A DNA stretch of 64,000 nt from Pseudoalteromonas citrea (GTDB taxonomy: Bacteria > Pseudomonadota > Gammaproteobacteria > Enterobacterales > Alteromonadaceae): contig NZ_AHBZ03000027.1 in NCBI RefSeq assembly GCF_000238375.3, forward strand, positions 682,001 through 746,000, given 5' to 3'. Shown here piece by piece: positions 10,501-20,400 of the stretch. The translations under genes and the position numbers were made by a program. Each line of letters begins with the position of its first letter. Within the stretch, counting starts at the first letter, position 1. The notes under the pieces are model-generated. The model was not told the origin of the DNA. It saw nothing but the letters and a program-made list of their open reading frames with translations, and ran no database searches.

Positions 10501-12484
10501 AAAGATTACATGGGAAGAAGGAGATGTATTAGCAGATTTTTATCCTAAATATTTATTTAAGAAAACTTCAGCATCTGAATCTAACGAAATTAGAACAGCG
10601 ATACTTGGTCAATCCCCACTGATAGTAAAACAGTATTTTGAAGAATATGAAAGTTCTCAATCAGTACAAAACTTTTTAGGGGCAAGCCATAATTATGCTG
10701 ATTTAAAAGGGATTCCAAATAATTTATATAAATGTTTTATACCTCTTTCATGGGATATTACGGCAAAACAAGGGATCGCTTCATTGTTGCATCCTGAGGG
10801 GGTATATGATGATTCGAATGGTGGGCGATTTAGAGCCAAAATTTATCGCAAGCTTAGTGCACATTTTCAGTTTCAAAATCATTTAATGCTTTTTAAAGAA
10901 ATTGACCATACTAGGACCTTTAGTATTAATATTTATCGGAGCGAAGAGCTTCCTATTAAGTTTTCAAATATTGCTAATGTATTTCATCCTAAGGTTATTG
11001 ATGAAAGTTTCGATGATTTATCAGATGAACTTCCTGATGGAATAAAAACAGAGGATGGAAAATGGAATTCAAAAGGAAATAAGTATAGGTTACTTGAAAT
11101 TACTGATGAGACGCTTAAAGAATTGAAGTCTTTGAGTGAGGAGGAGTCTTTTGATCAGATTAAGCTCCCAGTAATTCATTCTCAACAATCTTTAGTCGTA
11201 TCACAAAAGCTCAGTAAGGCTAAAAGCAAGCTAGGAGATATCGAAGGACTTTGGTTTAGTGAGATGTTTAATGAAACAACATCTCAAAAAAATGGACTAC
11301 TACGAAGAGAGACTCATTTTCCAACGACTACCGAAGATATGGTTCTATCAGGACCACACTTTTTTGTTGGTAATAGTTTATACAAGACTCCAAGACGAAT
11401 ATGTAATTCACAAAATGCTTTTGACGTAATCGATGGTTCATTCGTTGAAAGCGAATATTTACCTCGTTCAAATTACAAGCTTACGTCAGATGGTAAGAAA
11501 TTTTTAAAGTCTTCGAACGAATATGCACAAATAAACTCAATTAGAGTTGTTAATCGAGAAATGGTTGGTAGTTGGTCCGAAAGAACTTTGTCGGCAGTAA
11601 TTGTTCCACCTAAAGTAAGTCATATAAATACTTGTCTATCTACTAAACTCCCAAATGATGAATATTCGTTACTCTTTTATTCTCTATGTAGCTCACTTAC
11701 ACATGATTATTTGATCAAGAGTTCAGGTACAGGACATGTCAACGTTAAGCACTTAAGCTCTTTGCCTTTAATAGAATTAAATAGCCTATATAAACTTTCT
11801 ATCTATCGCAGAGCCTTACAATTAGGGGCTAGAAGTGCAGAGCTTATTAGTTTATGGAAGCTGATTCCAGATACAGATGAAACAGATCCTTTATTAACTT
11901 CTAAGAAAAAGTTTTGCATGGTTTCGGAGTTAGAATTATGTGGACGTAAATTGATTGAACTATCAGATTTAACTCGAAGGCAATTGTTAGTTGAAATAGA
12001 TGTGCTGGTTGCAATGGCTCTAAACCTTAGCAGAGATGAATTAATATCAATTTATAAAATTCAATTTCCTGTTTTACGACAATACGAAGCTGATACATGG
12101 TTTGATCAAAAAGGGCGAATTACTTTCACTTCTAGTAAGGGGTTATTGGGAGTTGGTTTAGACCGTAAATATAATAAGAAAAACGATTTCAAAATAAGTG
12201 TGAAAAACGGAGTCTTTGTTGAAGGTTGTGAACAAATCACAAAACTAAAAGCAGGCACTGAAGAAACCCCATGGAATGAAGAAAACGGTCAAATAGGCTG
12301 GGAAGATATTAAAGACCTTAAATCAGGCATCGTCACCAAAATCTATATGGACGATACTGTGCCTGATGGTCCAGTCGAGCGCACTATCGAATATCATGCA
12401 CCATTTGACCGCTGTGACCGAGAAGAAGACTACAAAACCGTATGGGCAGAATTCGAACGCCGTTTTGGTACTAATAAGGAGTAG
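7547..12484 (+). CDS. Large adenine-specific DNA methyltransferase (Eco57I/PglX/DrmMI type)
   Basis: 1645 aa. The SAM-binding motif I reads CEPAMGSAAFLNEAINQL (E about 599), a variant of DPACGSG, and follows SASYYTPEVLTKSLVKYAL. The catalytic motif IV NPPW is at 981-984 (LILGNPPWLKI). FGVDLNPVAVELAEVSLW is also typical of Eco57I-like N6-adenine methylases. The long N-terminal region (1-550) and the roughly 380-residue gap between motifs I and IV fit large PglX/DrmMI-type enzymes of BREX and DISARM arrays. Residues about 985-1500 form the likely target-recognition part; its DNA looks AT-richer than both flanks. Strong ribosome site GAGGAG before the ATG. Probably marks host DNA as self. Confidence 0.83.
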   Translation: MANLLGIYNENDFYSHHYLTSVFESDIRGVMEQWANKETEAREFEKKERALGREVEQGFRSPYSKLSSYAGSYFKQLNEHSREKELEKRLQQQRRRWTNILSPLGYQLKQSFVELDSGLKLPLLANYQQNDTPFLWVVEAHDKFDDDNQDPLALNLLQQQLDKSVTQEPELLKKHKSALLNLSWQDVISKHILTEDNPPRWVLLLGNRQALLIDRTKWAQNRLLRFDFEEILGRKETDTLKACAALLHKDSVMPESGQPLLDNLDENSHKHAFAVSEDLKYALRESIELLGNEATQYLIKHGKANYTGSNAIQPEDLSRECLRYMYRLLFLFYIEARPELEYAPLDSMTYLKGYSLETLRDLELVPLYSEADKQGRYIHDSLNLLFKLIHKGYKSEADLTTEKLDTFTVTQLDSHLFDPKRTPTLNKVVFNNQTMQCILNLMSLSKQKSGKSRRGRISYSQLGINQLGAVYEALLSYRGFFAQETLYEVKKKGDKYSELETGYFVTAEQFNEYDEDEKVTHTVYEGGEKKTRYKKFDKGSFIYRMAGRDREKSASYYTPEVLTKSLVKYALKELFKEKIEPLKTSQEKADAIIKLTVCEPAMGSAAFLNEAINQLSEHYLYFKQQAENKRIPQDEYTRELQRVKMYIADNNVFGVDLNPVAVELAEVSLWLNAISSEAFVPWFGYQLFNGNSLIGARKQVFPAHQLTYKSQKNPSWLNQAPIRIEPGNKREDHQVYHFLLGDLGMANYTDKVIKGLKPDEIKTINEWRKDFNKPWSDEDKSALQRISNKIDDLWAEHTKSRATQRQLTTDDLPLWPNKADAMSITNMATKDKMLEKAMTDGASSYQRLKMVMDYWCALWFWPIDLAEELPERWEYLADIETLLDGYIQTTPQELEETVMDEAVDAGFMDDLFAEPIVAEQSAHYQSLITSKGTLNKKVIFDVMPRVKIADTLAARYKYFHWELEFTDIFEINTGFDLILGNPPWLKITWEEGDVLADFYPKYLFKKTSASESNEIRTAILGQSPLIVKQYFEEYESSQSVQNFLGASHNYADLKGIPNNLYKCFIPLSWDITAKQGIASLLHPEGVYDDSNGGRFRAKIYRKLSAHFQFQNHLMLFKEIDHTRTFSINIYRSEELPIKFSNIANVFHPKVIDESFDDLSDELPDGIKTEDGKWNSKGNKYRLLEITDETLKELKSLSEEESFDQIKLPVIHSQQSLVVSQKLSKAKSKLGDIEGLWFSEMFNETTSQKNGLLRRETHFPTTTEDMVLSGPHFFVGNSLYKTPRRICNSQNAFDVIDGSFVESEYLPRSNYKLTSDGKKFLKSSNEYAQINSIRVVNREMVGSWSERTLSAVIVPPKVSHINTCLSTKLPNDEYSLLFYSLCSSLTHDYLIKSSGTGHVNVKHLSSLPLIELNSLYKLSIYRRALQLGARSAELISLWKLIPDTDETDPLLTSKKKFCMVSELELCGRKLIELSDLTRRQLLVEIDVLVAMALNLSRDELISIYKIQFPVLRQYEADTWFDQKGRITFTSSKGLLGVGLDRKYNKKNDFKISVKNGVFVEGCEQITKLKAGTEETPWNEENGQIGWEDIKDLKSGIVTKIYMDDTVPDGPVERTIEYHAPFDRCDREEDYKTVWAEFERRFGTNKE

Positions 12485-12492
12485 AGTTGTAG

Positions 12493-15400
12493 ATGGACCA
12501 AGCAGTAAAAACGGCAAAAAGCCAAATTGATGAATTCAAACGACAAAAGTATCATTTTGATACTGAAACTGGAGAATGTAATTTACCTGAAGATGCTAAG
12601 TCAGATTATGACAATGCGTTAAAGATTTTATCAGAGCAACTTTACTCTAAAGATATACATTTCATTTTTGAACTTATTCAGAATGCTGAAGACAATCACT
12701 ATGGAAAAATTGCAACTCCTGAATTGAGTTTTGAATTACTTGAATACGATCCCACTAATACGCCGGGTTGTACTGGCTGTTTGGTGATTAAAAATAATGA
12801 AAACGGCTTTGATATAAACAACATTAAAGCCATTTCATCCATCGGAAAATCAACTAAAGCGAATCAAAAGGACGCTGGATATATTGGTGAAAAAGGGATC
12901 GGGTTTAAATCCGTGTTTGTTGTCTCTCCAGCGCCTCATATTTTGTCTAACGGATTTCAAATTAAATTTTTGAAAGATGACCCAAAAACAGGGCTTGGTT
13001 ATATAGTGCCATATTGGTTAGAAGATGATCTTTCTAAATTTTATAATGGCAATGGAACCACCTTGTTACTGCCGTTGCAGAATAAGCAAGGCAGTGAATC
13101 TAGGATGTTTGATAAAGTTCAACATGAGCTATCAAAGCTTTCACCCGAATTGGTTTTGTTTTTAAGAAAATTAAAAAAACTTTCTATCAAAACACCTAAC
13201 TACTACGCTGATTATCATTTAACCAAAGACGGTGATTACGTTGAGCTAAACACTCAATCTTCTAGCCAAAACACTAGCGTTAAATATCTATTAAAAAGCC
13301 AAACAATCAGTGTTCCAGCAGATGCCGTAAATGAGCTTAGGGAAAACGTTACTAAGCGAGATATTTCTATCGCTTTCCCCGTTAATTTCGAACTAGAAGA
13401 AAGCCCGCTATATTGTTACTTACCTACTGAAAGTGAGACAGGGCTTCCATTTTTAGTTAACGCAGATTTTATTTTAAGCGCCAGTCGAGAATCTATACGA
13501 CAGGACTTAACATGGAATAACTGGATGCGTGGCGAAGTAGCGAACTTTGCTGCTAAAACTATCTCGAAAATACTTTCGCAAAAAGGGGATATAAGCCGAT
13601 GGGCTTGGGTGCCAGTTTTTGGCAGTAATAGAGTTATATATTGGAATAACGTTCGAGAAAGGGTCGAGGAAGCGTTAAAAGTATCAAAGTGCATACCGAC
13701 GTTATCTGGTCAGTATGAACTTCCGTCAAAAGTACTATCTCTTGGCAATACTTATGGCTTTTTGCACTCTTGGCCATTAAGTGTTATTGAGCGTTTTCCG
13801 TTTGATTTATTCTGGGACGATTCATCGCTAATTTCTAGAGTAAGCTCAGCCATAGGCTTAAAAAGCTTTGGTCAGAAAGATTTTGTTAGCTTCTTAGGGC
13901 TTATTAAATCAGACGATGATTTATCTAATGACGACTTAATGCCCGCCATTGTTGAAGTTACGCAACAAAAGGGGCAATGGGGCAGCGCAAAGAAATATGA
14001 TAGCTATTTGAGTCAGTTGCGTTCGTGTCATTTATTTAAATGTGAATCTGGACTGCAAAACTCAAAGTATAAAAATTTATTTCTACCTAGTGAAGACAAA
14101 CATGAAGTACCAGTTTTAGTTAATGGTGAAGGTGAAAACACTCAACCGAATTATATTGATAAAACCTTTTTCAATATAATGCCACCACATATTAAAACAT
14201 CAGTAAAATTGATGTTTAATGTGGATGAGGTCCATGCGGTGAGCTATTTAGAAAGTTCAGTTGTAGGTTTTTTAAAGCACAATAAAAATAGTTGTACAGA
14301 GGAGTCGCTGGAAGCTCTTAGTAAGTATTTAGTTGAAAATATTGATGATTTGCCTGTTGAAACGTTAAGAGCTTTAAAAAGCGTTTTACCATTTAAATCT
14401 GCTGATGGTAAGTGGGTTACTCCGTTGGAACATACTCGGTATGTTGTTCCCTTATCTGAAAATGAACATCCTTTATGGCAAAAGATTTATACGAACGCTG
14501 ATGAGTTAAAACACATAATTGTTTTATGCGAAGACTATGTTAATTGGGTAGACGAAGACTTAGCTTCAGACTTTTTTAGCGCATTAGAAATCAGTGATCA
14601 TGTAACACCATTCGTTATATCGGTAAACGAAAGCCCAAAGTTTAAAGCAACTCCCAGAGCATTTTTGGATACTGAATTTTGGACAGATGAGGATAATCGT
14701 AAACGAGCCTATGAATGGCTTTATAGGGTATATTCTGACGATGAAATTATTAAATCAGAATATAAAAGCAATTTCTGTCTGAGTTATTTTCTCTTGGAAG
14801 AGCCATGGTTACTGAGCACTAGTCAAGGCTTTGTTAAACCCTCTCCTACACTACATTGTTTCTCTGAATCGGAAAGAGGTTATTTTGGTAGCTCATTAAA
14901 CTACTTGAAAGACAACGTATCTAAAGTATTCGCTAAAAAACTTGGCTTAATAACCGAGCCTACACCTAAAGGATTCATGGATCAGATAAAAGCACAGAAG
15001 AGCAAAGATAAAGTAGACGTAGACTTTTTAATTTTAGCTTACGATGCGCTGTCTAATTGGAAAGATCCGGGAGAAGCTGCTCGTATTCAAAAAAGGTTAT
15101 CTTTAGAGAAATTAATTTACTTAAACGAGCCTAGAGACGAATGGGTTGCTCCTGAAAATTCTGTGTGGGAAAACATATCTTCTCTTGGAGCTAGTTTTGT
15201 AGGGTTATCGAGCTACTTACCTGAAAAGCTAAGGTTTTATACAATAGATACCTTAGGTGTGAAGGAAAGACATGGTATTGAGTCTTATTATTCTGCATAT
15301 CAAGTGCTTGCAAAAAGTAACAAACCACTTTCAAAAGAAGAAAAAGATCGATTAAACAGAGTTGTTAGACATATTAATACAAACATTCGCTCAGAAGAGT

Positions 15401-17439
15401 TTGTACAAGATGTCCAGTGGAGTAACTTTGCAAAGAGTGCGAAAGTGTATACAGACATAGGCACTTGGCTTTCGCATGATAAGCAACTTTATGTTGCGGA
15501 CGATGGCAAGATAAAAAGGTTATTTGAAGATCATAGAAGTGTAAATTTCACTTGGTCAAGTGCTACTGAGTTTTTTACTTTCTTTGAGGGCTTGGGAGTT
15601 AAAAAGGCTTCTGAGAATATTACCGTAACGGTTAGTGGTGTATCGGGATTAAACAAAGAAACGAAGGTACAAATAACTGGTTTTGCAAAAAAGGCTATTT
15701 GCTTGTTTATAGCAGATAACCTGAGTCTGGATGATGAAATTATTCAGCAGCTTGCTAATTTTTATCAATCGAAAGAATATGGCTGTGAGCAGTTAACAGT
15801 TAGGTATTCACTTGGAGATACAAGCCATGTTGAAGTCAAAACTGAACTCGGCGTTTATGATCCCGCTGAGCCTGCATTGATCTTAGTTAATGATAATGAC
15901 ATTGAAGATATCAAAGATGAACTTGCCCAAAGCATAGCGCGATACTTCTTTGGTAAACGAGCTAACACTTTTGAAAAATCTATTCGTGTTTTTATCGACA
16001 TTCATTCTGAATCTCGTTTAGGAAAAATCGTTCAAAAAGAAAATCTTGAGCTTGATGATAGTAAGACAGAAATTATTGAGCGGTTGTTTAATGAAGGCTA
16101 TGACGTTGAGCAAGCAATTGAAGGCGAGCTGCATCATGACTCAGAAGACTCTGACACATCGGAGCTTCAAAATGACCAAGGTAATGACAATGAAATAACC
16201 CAAAGTGATGCACATTCTGAAGATATCATTGACGAATCACCTCTTGATAAAGAAGGTGATGAAGAGGCTGCATCAGCTGTTTATGAACAATTAAGTACTA
16301 CAGAAGATTACAGTGAGCCTAGTGCAGTTGAATCGCATGATAAAACATCTTCTGCAATTCAAGAAAAAGAAGAAGCTGAAAATGACTTATACAGAGAGCC
16401 TGTTTCAAGCGGAGATGACTATTTTCGCTCTAATGGGAGCACCGGCCAAAAACATGAAGCAAGTAACTCTTTTGAAAGCTCTAATGCTCAACGCCCAGAA
16501 AATGTAACAGAAGAATATAATAACAAAGAAAATTTGCATGAAGGTTCGAGTGGTTCTTCTTCAAAAAGTGGTGTTAGCAATACTTCTATCAAAAGCTCAT
16601 TATCGTTAAAGAAAAATAACGGTTCTTCAAAAGCGCCAAAGTCTAATGGTGAATATTTCTCTCCTGACAAAGAGAGTACTCAACAAAACAATAGTGAACG
16701 AGCTAACCGACAATCGCCCGGCTATCGTTTATTCAGCTACGTAGAAAGTGATAAAACACATGAACGAAGTGAGCGAGAGCAAAGGGATGACCAACTTTTT
16801 GGCAGTAAGGCTGAGTCTTACGTTAAGAAATGGCTTGAAGAACAAAGTTATGTTGATGTTGAGTTATTAGGTGGTGTTAATAAAGGCTTTGATATTCAGG
16901 CAGTAGATCCCGAGTCAGGCGAAATTATATTTGTTGAAGTGAAAGGGCAAAGAGGCGCGTGGAATCGCACCGGTATTGCAATGTCAAAATCGCAAATGGA
17001 AAAGTGTTTAACGGAAGGTGATAACTATTGGCTGATAGTAGTTGAAAACTTATTGACGACCCCAACAATTCATAAATTTGTGAATCCTGCCAAACTAATA
17101 GATAGATACTATTTTGACTCAAATTGGTCGAAAGTCGCAGAACTTCTTAAAACTCCAGAACCTAAAGAAATTGACATTGATGACCTCTTCATTGATGAGA
17201 CATCGAAAAATATTTATATTAGCTTTCAAAGTGAAGGTATTGTATTACCAACCGTTGGATATGAAATTTCAAATGAAAATTTTGAAGTAATAGCAGAATT
17301 GGAATTTGCTTGGCCAGAACTTAAAATCGGTATCTATTTTGATGAACCTGAAAACGATATAGATGGCTGGAATTTGTTTAGCATAGAAGATGTAGAAAAG
17401 GACACCAGTGCCATATATGAACTGGTTAATAAGGGTTAA
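12493..17439 (+). CDS. Sacsin/Hsp90-like GHKL ATPase with C-terminal DUF3883 nuclease-like domain
   Basis: 1648 aa. The N-terminus is a GHKL ATPase: N-box ELIQNAEDN (60-68), a G1-like NENGF near 97, and G2 GEKGIGFKSVF (132-142), as in sacsin-type ATPases of defence proteins. Residues about 1200-1420 form a low-complexity acidic and Ser/Asn-rich linker, probably disordered. A DUF3883/Mrr-like fold follows, with GFDIQAVD (D1467) and FVEVKGQ (E1482, K1484), matching the D...ExK pattern of PD-(D/E)xK nucleases. The last 65 residues are the array's shared module (VLPTVGYEI; AELEFAWPELKIGIYFD). Ribosome site AAGGAG lies in the end of the methylase gene. Likely an ATP-driven sensor or switch; this is inferred from domains. 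Confidence 0.8.
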   Translation: MDQAVKTAKSQIDEFKRQKYHFDTETGECNLPEDAKSDYDNALKILSEQLYSKDIHFIFELIQNAEDNHYGKIATPELSFELLEYDPTNTPGCTGCLVIKNNENGFDINNIKAISSIGKSTKANQKDAGYIGEKGIGFKSVFVVSPAPHILSNGFQIKFLKDDPKTGLGYIVPYWLEDDLSKFYNGNGTTLLLPLQNKQGSESRMFDKVQHELSKLSPELVLFLRKLKKLSIKTPNYYADYHLTKDGDYVELNTQSSSQNTSVKYLLKSQTISVPADAVNELRENVTKRDISIAFPVNFELEESPLYCYLPTESETGLPFLVNADFILSASRESIRQDLTWNNWMRGEVANFAAKTISKILSQKGDISRWAWVPVFGSNRVIYWNNVRERVEEALKVSKCIPTLSGQYELPSKVLSLGNTYGFLHSWPLSVIERFPFDLFWDDSSLISRVSSAIGLKSFGQKDFVSFLGLIKSDDDLSNDDLMPAIVEVTQQKGQWGSAKKYDSYLSQLRSCHLFKCESGLQNSKYKNLFLPSEDKHEVPVLVNGEGENTQPNYIDKTFFNIMPPHIKTSVKLMFNVDEVHAVSYLESSVVGFLKHNKNSCTEESLEALSKYLVENIDDLPVETLRALKSVLPFKSADGKWVTPLEHTRYVVPLSENEHPLWQKIYTNADELKHIIVLCEDYVNWVDEDLASDFFSALEISDHVTPFVISVNESPKFKATPRAFLDTEFWTDEDNRKRAYEWLYRVYSDDEIIKSEYKSNFCLSYFLLEEPWLLSTSQGFVKPSPTLHCFSESERGYFGSSLNYLKDNVSKVFAKKLGLITEPTPKGFMDQIKAQKSKDKVDVDFLILAYDALSNWKDPGEAARIQKRLSLEKLIYLNEPRDEWVAPENSVWENISSLGASFVGLSSYLPEKLRFYTIDTLGVKERHGIESYYSAYQVLAKSNKPLSKEEKDRLNRVVRHINTNIRSEEFVQDVQWSNFAKSAKVYTDIGTWLSHDKQLYVADDGKIKRLFEDHRSVNFTWSSATEFFTFFEGLGVKKASENITVTVSGVSGLNKETKVQITGFAKKAICLFIADNLSLDDEIIQQLANFYQSKEYGCEQLTVRYSLGDTSHVEVKTELGVYDPAEPALILVNDNDIEDIKDELAQSIARYFFGKRANTFEKSIRVFIDIHSESRLGKIVQKENLELDDSKTEIIERLFNEGYDVEQAIEGELHHDSEDSDTSELQNDQGNDNEITQSDAHSEDIIDESPLDKEGDEEAASAVYEQLSTTEDYSEPSAVESHDKTSSAIQEKEEAENDLYREPVSSGDDYFRSNGSTGQKHEASNSFESSNAQRPENVTEEYNNKENLHEGSSGSSSKSGVSNTSIKSSLSLKKNNGSSKAPKSNGEYFSPDKESTQQNNSERANRQSPGYRLFSYVESDKTHERSEREQRDDQLFGSKAESYVKKWLEEQSYVDVELLGGVNKGFDIQAVDPESGEIIFVEVKGQRGAWNRTGIAMSKSQMEKCLTEGDNYWLIVVENLLTTPTIHKFVNPAKLIDRYYFDSNWSKVAELLKTPEPKEIDIDDLFIDETSKNIYISFQSEGIVLPTVGYEISNENFEVIAELEFAWPELKIGIYFDEPENDIDGWNLFSIEDVEKDTSAIYELVNKG

Positions 17440-17450
17440 GGAAAAAATAG

Positions 17451-20400
17451 ATGTTACCTAGTATTATTAGTCAACAAACAGAACAAGCAATTCGTTCATT
17501 TTTGTTGCATTCGTTTGAAATGAGTTCTCATTTATTTTCTCGAACTGATGTAAATGGTGTTTATTCAAGCGCCATGGAGGATTTTCTTAGCACTAAGGAA
17601 AATCTCTCTAAAGGGCCTTATATTTCACTAAATTTGCCATTTAGACAAAGTAGCTTGAGTCGTGATTTTTTTCCAAATCTCTATTTGCCTTTTATACCGT
17701 ATCAACACCAAGCCAAGGCTTATGAACGATTAACTGCGGCAAAACCTTTATCTACTCTGGTAGCAACAGGGACGGGTTCAGGTAAAACTGAATGTTTTAT
17801 GAACCCAGTTTTAAATTATTGCGCCTCTTCAAAAGAGAAAGGCATTAAAGCAATTATTATTTACCCGATGAATGCGTTAGCGACGGACCAAGCAAAACGT
17901 TTTGCAGAGACAATATATTCCAACGAAGGTCTAAAAAACAAAGTTACAGTTGGGCTTTTTGTCGGTCAGGAAGATAGCGAAAAGAGCAAGGTGATGGGGT
18001 CAGATAAAGTCATCACTTGTAAGGATACGTTGCGTGACAATCCACCCGACGTGCTTATGACCAACTATAAAATGTTGGACTTTTTGTTATTACGTCCTAA
18101 AGATCAGGTGATCTGGAAACACAATACGCCAGAGAGCTTACAGTTTTTAATCGTCGACGAATTACACACTTTTGATGGTGCACAAGGCACCGATTTATCA
18201 TGCTTAATCAGAAGATTGAAACACCGTCTGGAAATTCCAAAACAGCACTTAACCTGCGTAGGTACATCGGCAACGATTGGCGATAACTATGAGGAATTAA
18301 CTAGGTATGCAGAAGATATCTTTGATGCTCAGTTTGATATTGCTTCAGTAGTTAATGAAGATAGATTGTCGGCTAAAGAATTCTTAGAAGAGTCGCCATT
18401 AGAGTACTTTTCTTCACCAGAGAGCTTTGAATTACCAAACTTTGAAGACATAGATACGCCAGAAGAGTACGTTAATAAAGTTATACAAGCTTGGTTTAAA
18501 ACAGATGCATTTCTAATCACGGAACCTGCCAACACTAATGAAGGAATTCAGCAAAGAATCAGTCTAGGTGAAAAGATAAAGTCTCACCGTTTTTTCCACC
18601 GATTACTCGATAAACTAAATGGAGAAATAACATCGATAGAGTCTTTGAGCCAAGACTTGTTTGGCTCGGCAGGCATAGCTGAAAATGAAAGAACAAAGTT
18701 GATAGAAAGCTTTTGTGTACTTATTTCGGTAGCTAAAGAAGAAGTAGAAGAAAACGCAGATGCCATAAGCAAGAGGTTGGCAGCTGGAAAAATAAAACCA
18801 TCTTTGCCTTTACTTCAAGTGAGGCATCAGCTCTGGCTCCGAGAGTTAAGAAGAATGGTGGCTAGTGTTAATGCGCTACCACAATTAACCTTTAGTGACG
18901 ATCTAACTCAAACCATTGCTGATACCAAGTATTTGCCGGTTTTACATTGTAGAGATTGCCACAACACAGGCTGGGGCGGAGTACTAGGTAATACCGACAC
19001 CCATATAAATGATGACTTAGCTCAGTTTTATCAGCTTTATTTTGATAATAGACCAGAAGCTAAGTTAATTTTCCCTGTACAGAGCTTCGATGATAAGTTG
19101 GCCAAGCTGGGCCGATTTCAGAAACTCTGTTCACATTGTCTCAAATTAAATAATTTCGATAGCTCTACTAAGGAATGCGCTAGTTGCGGACAAGACGAAT
19201 TATTGCTGGTTTATATTCCTGACGATACTAAAAGGCGTAACTTAACCGATGGAGGATCGGTTTTAAAAGCAAGCCACGACTGTCCTTTTTGCAAAAGTGA
19301 GACGGGAGTTAGTGTTCTAGGTAGCCGGGCAGCCAGTTTGATTAGTGTGATGACACATCAATTATTTGGGTCCCATTATAACCAAGACAAGCAACTTATT
19401 ACTTTTAGTGATTCTGTTCAAGATGCAGCACATCGTGCAGGGTTTTTCACTGCTAGAACGTATCCATTGCTCATACGTAGTTTAATAGCCAAAGTTATTG
19501 AAACGATAAAACCAAAGAATTTGTCTGAGCTATGCTCTGGTGTTGCAAATTTTGCGCGAGATTATTTTGACAATGATGAATCGTTTGTTGGCACTTTCAT
19601 AGCTCCGGATATGGAGTGGCAATCGCATTTTAAAGAGCTTCAAGAAAAAGGGAAGCTACCATCACCAACAAACTTACCGAAAAATATTCAATCACGACTT
19701 GAGTGGGAAGTCGTTAGTGAATTTGGTATTAAAAGTTTCTTAGGACGATCTCTAACAAAATCTAAATTTGCAGCAATAAGCTTCGATCGAGAGCTATTGG
19801 ATGAAGTGACCAATAAAATACATTTAATCTTGGTTGAAGAGGTGGCGGAATTAAGTGATTTGAGCGTGACTCAAGTTGAGCACTTTGTAGTAACGTTTTT
19901 ACATCTATTGATAAATAATGGTGGTATTTATCACGACAGCTTAAGTAATTATGTTGCTAACGCAGGTGATACTTACGTACACAATAAAGTTGGTCAGACT
20001 CAATATTACATGCCTAACTGGGGCAGACGGTCACGTAAACCTAGATTTTTAAGTATAAAAAAAGTATCTAACCAGTTTGATTATGTGTCTAAAAAAGACG
20101 CCGGAAACTCTCCTTATTTAATTAGTTTGTTAAAGAATTTACTGAATGAAGACTTAGTCTTTGCTACTTCTCAATCTGAATTAATTTTTACTCGTATTTT
20201 AGGTCAGTTTCGAACTTCGGGAATATTGGTAGAAAGAGAAGTAAAAGGAGAACCAGTATTTGGGGTTAATACAGAGGCGTTGTTGGTATCTAATGAGCTT
20301 GTAAAGGTCGAATGTTGCGACTGTGGCTCTCCTCTTAATATAGATAAGAATATAGAGAGTTACTGGCTTAATTCACCATGCTTGGTTCCTACCTGTAATG

